Of a stretch of DNA of 42,208 bases, positions 41,112 through 42,208 are shown piece by piece. Numbering within the stretch: the first letter of the stretch is position 1; each line of letters begins with the position of its first letter. The DNA is taken from assembly GCA_018399685.1 (NCBI GenBank), contig JAGYOK010000016.1, positions 1-42,208 on the forward strand, read 5' to 3'. A program made the position numbers and the translations under genes. The notes under the pieces were generated by a model. It did not search any database, was not told the origin of the DNA, and saw only the letters and a list, made by a program, of their open reading frames with translations. The stretch comes from Alphaproteobacteria bacterium. Its GTDB lineage: Bacteria > Pseudomonadota > Alphaproteobacteria > Micavibrionales > Micavibrionaceae.

Positions 41112-42185
41112 ATGTCAGAAGAAAACACCGACGAATCCCAGAAAACCGAAGAACCCACCCCCAAAAAGCTGGAGGAGGCTCGCAAGCGCGGGCAAATAGC
41201 GCTCTCACGCGAGGTTAATAACTGGGTTATGCTTTTCGCAGGAACAGTGCTGGTCATGGCTCTGGCAAGCTCTACCTTTTCCCAGCTTAAAGACATGATG
41301 ACAGTTTATATCGCGCAGGCACATGATCTGCCGGGCGTGCCGGGCGGATTGGGTGTTGTGTTAGGAGGAGCGCTCAAGAAGACTTTTACGATAATGATGC
41401 TGCCCTTTTTGTTTTTGATGATGGCTGCTTTCTTTGGGCCTTTTTTGCAGGTAGGGCCTTTATTCGCTCCCGAAGTTATAAAGCCTGACATCAAAAAGAT
41501 TTCACCGATTAAAGGCTTTTCAAGGCTCTTTTCCATGCGCTCAATCGTTGAGTTTGCCAAAAGCGTTTTTAAACTGCTTATAGTGGGCACCGTCGCTTTT
41601 ATAATCATTTACCCGTATTTCGATAAGTTCGAGCATATGGTTGATATGCCGCTTTTCATGGTCATGGAAGAGTTGAGATATCTCGTTGTGCGGATGCTTG
41701 TGGGAATTTTGATCGTGCTGTCTGTTATCGCCGGAGTCGATATGGTTTATCAGCGCTATGAATATAATAAAAAGATGCGCATGAGCCGTCAGGAAGTGCG
41801 GGATGAATATAAACAATCCGAGGGTGACCCCCACATTAAAGGAAGGCTGCGACAGCTTCGTATGGAGCGCGCACGCCGCCGAATGATGCAGGCAGTCCCC
41901 ACCGCCGACGTGGTGATTACCAACCCGACGCACTATTCCATTGCACTTAAATATGATCTGGAAGTCTCGCCTGCTCCAATCGTTGTCGCAAAGGGAATCG
42001 ATGAAGTAGCGCTGCGCATCCGTGAGATTGCCAAGGAAAATGATGTAATCTTGTATGAAGATAAACCACTTGCGCGAGCTTTGTATGACCTTGTTGAGAT
42101 CGACGAGATGATCCCGACCGAGTACTTTAAAGCCGTGGCCGAAGTTATTTCCTATGTCTTTAAGCTTAGGGCCAGGCCCTATTAA
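41112..42185 (+). CDS. flhB: FlhB export switch protein
   Basis: A 357-residue protein with an N-terminal TEEPTPKKLEEARKRGQIAL motif, four membrane segments (about 37-57, 90-112, 147-167, 188-210) and a cytoplasmic domain. The autocleavage site NPTH is at 271-274, followed by YSIALKY. Cleavage there lets FlhB change from rod/hook to filament substrates under FliK control. AAGGGG lies six bases before the ATG, 15 bases after fliR. Complete at both ends. Confidence 0.97.
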   Translation: MSEENTDESQKTEEPTPKKLEEARKRGQIALSREVNNWVMLFAGTVLVMALASSTFSQLKDMMTVYIAQAHDLPGVPGGLGVVLGGALKKTFTIMMLPFLFLMMAAFFGPFLQVGPLFAPEVIKPDIKKISPIKGFSRLFSMRSIVEFAKSVFKLLIVGTVAFIIIYPYFDKFEHMVDMPLFMVMEELRYLVVRMLVGILIVLSVIAGVDMVYQRYEYNKKMRMSRQEVRDEYKQSEGDPHIKGRLRQLRMERARRRMMQAVPTADVVITNPTHYSIALKYDLEVSPAPIVVAKGIDEVALRIREIAKENDVILYEDKPLARALYDLVEIDEMIPTEYFKAVAEVISYVFKLRARPY

Positions 42186-42208
42186 TTATATCCATTCTGC
42201 GCCTGTCA

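Overview
The window is almost entirely a flagellar biogenesis and motility cluster from an alphaproteobacterium. The phylum-level call rests on the alphaproteobacterial regulators FlbD (sigma-54 activator) and FliX. It is supported by FliX lying divergent to flgI, by the order fliF-fliG-fliH-fliN-(motA)-flbD-flhA, and by a DksA whose zinc site is reduced to a single Cys. A CheY/CheZ pair, a MotE-like protein and a FlhB-like tail protein (FhlB) are also present. The species cannot be named; the layout would suit a Micavibrio- or Rhodospirillales-like lineage, but that is inference.

Layout. 1-5003 (minus): flhF, flhG, a FliK-like protein and a thioredoxin-fold CPHC protein form one tightly packed operon. 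5146-5757 (plus): a lone secreted protein of unknown function. 5785-14621 (minus): fliF-fliG-fliH-fliN-motA-flbD-flhA, with a strong terminator between flbD and flhA. 15128-15682 (plus): a protein with a FlaG-like motif. 15683-17019: a gene-free island with three tandem or direct repeat families plus palindromic elements. 17020-17418 (plus): an orphan Xre antitoxin-like regulator. 17464-22045 (minus): flgI-flgJ(N)-two FlgN-like proteins-fliK, behind a sigma-54-type promoter. 22374-23404 (plus): fliX and dksA. 23505-26897 (minus): flgF-flgG-flgA-flgH, also behind a sigma-54-type promoter. 27317-33752 (plus): fliL-fliM-DUF6468-like-motE, then cheY-cheZ-MotB-like-motB, followed by a 1028-residue TPR protein. 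36916-38508 (minus): fhlB-fliO-fliP. 38562-42185 (plus): flgB-flgC-fliE-fliQ-fliR-flhB, behind a third sigma-54-type promoter.

How it works together. The genes cover the MS/C ring and switch (FliF, G, M, N), export gate (FlhA, FlhB, FliO, P, Q, R), rod and L/P rings (FlgB, C, F, G, FliE, FlgH, FlgI, FlgA), hook-length control, polar placement (FlhF/FlhG), stator (MotA, MotB, MotE, FliL) and switch signalling (CheY/CheZ). Flagellin, hook, hook-cap and hook-associated proteins, and FliI/FliJ are not here. FlbD plus FliX, with three matching TTGGCAC...GC promoters before flgB, flgF and flgI, imply a Caulobacter-like assembly-coupled sigma-54 cascade.

The most unusual observations are these: a genome-type palindromic repeat that appears to encode the fliP signal peptide; a MotB-like membrane protein with neither the proton-binding Asp nor an OmpA domain; a 13-bp satellite with a 41-bp higher-order period; and conserved but uncharacterised passengers in the flagellar operons (CPHC thioredoxin, second FliK-like protein, TPR giant).
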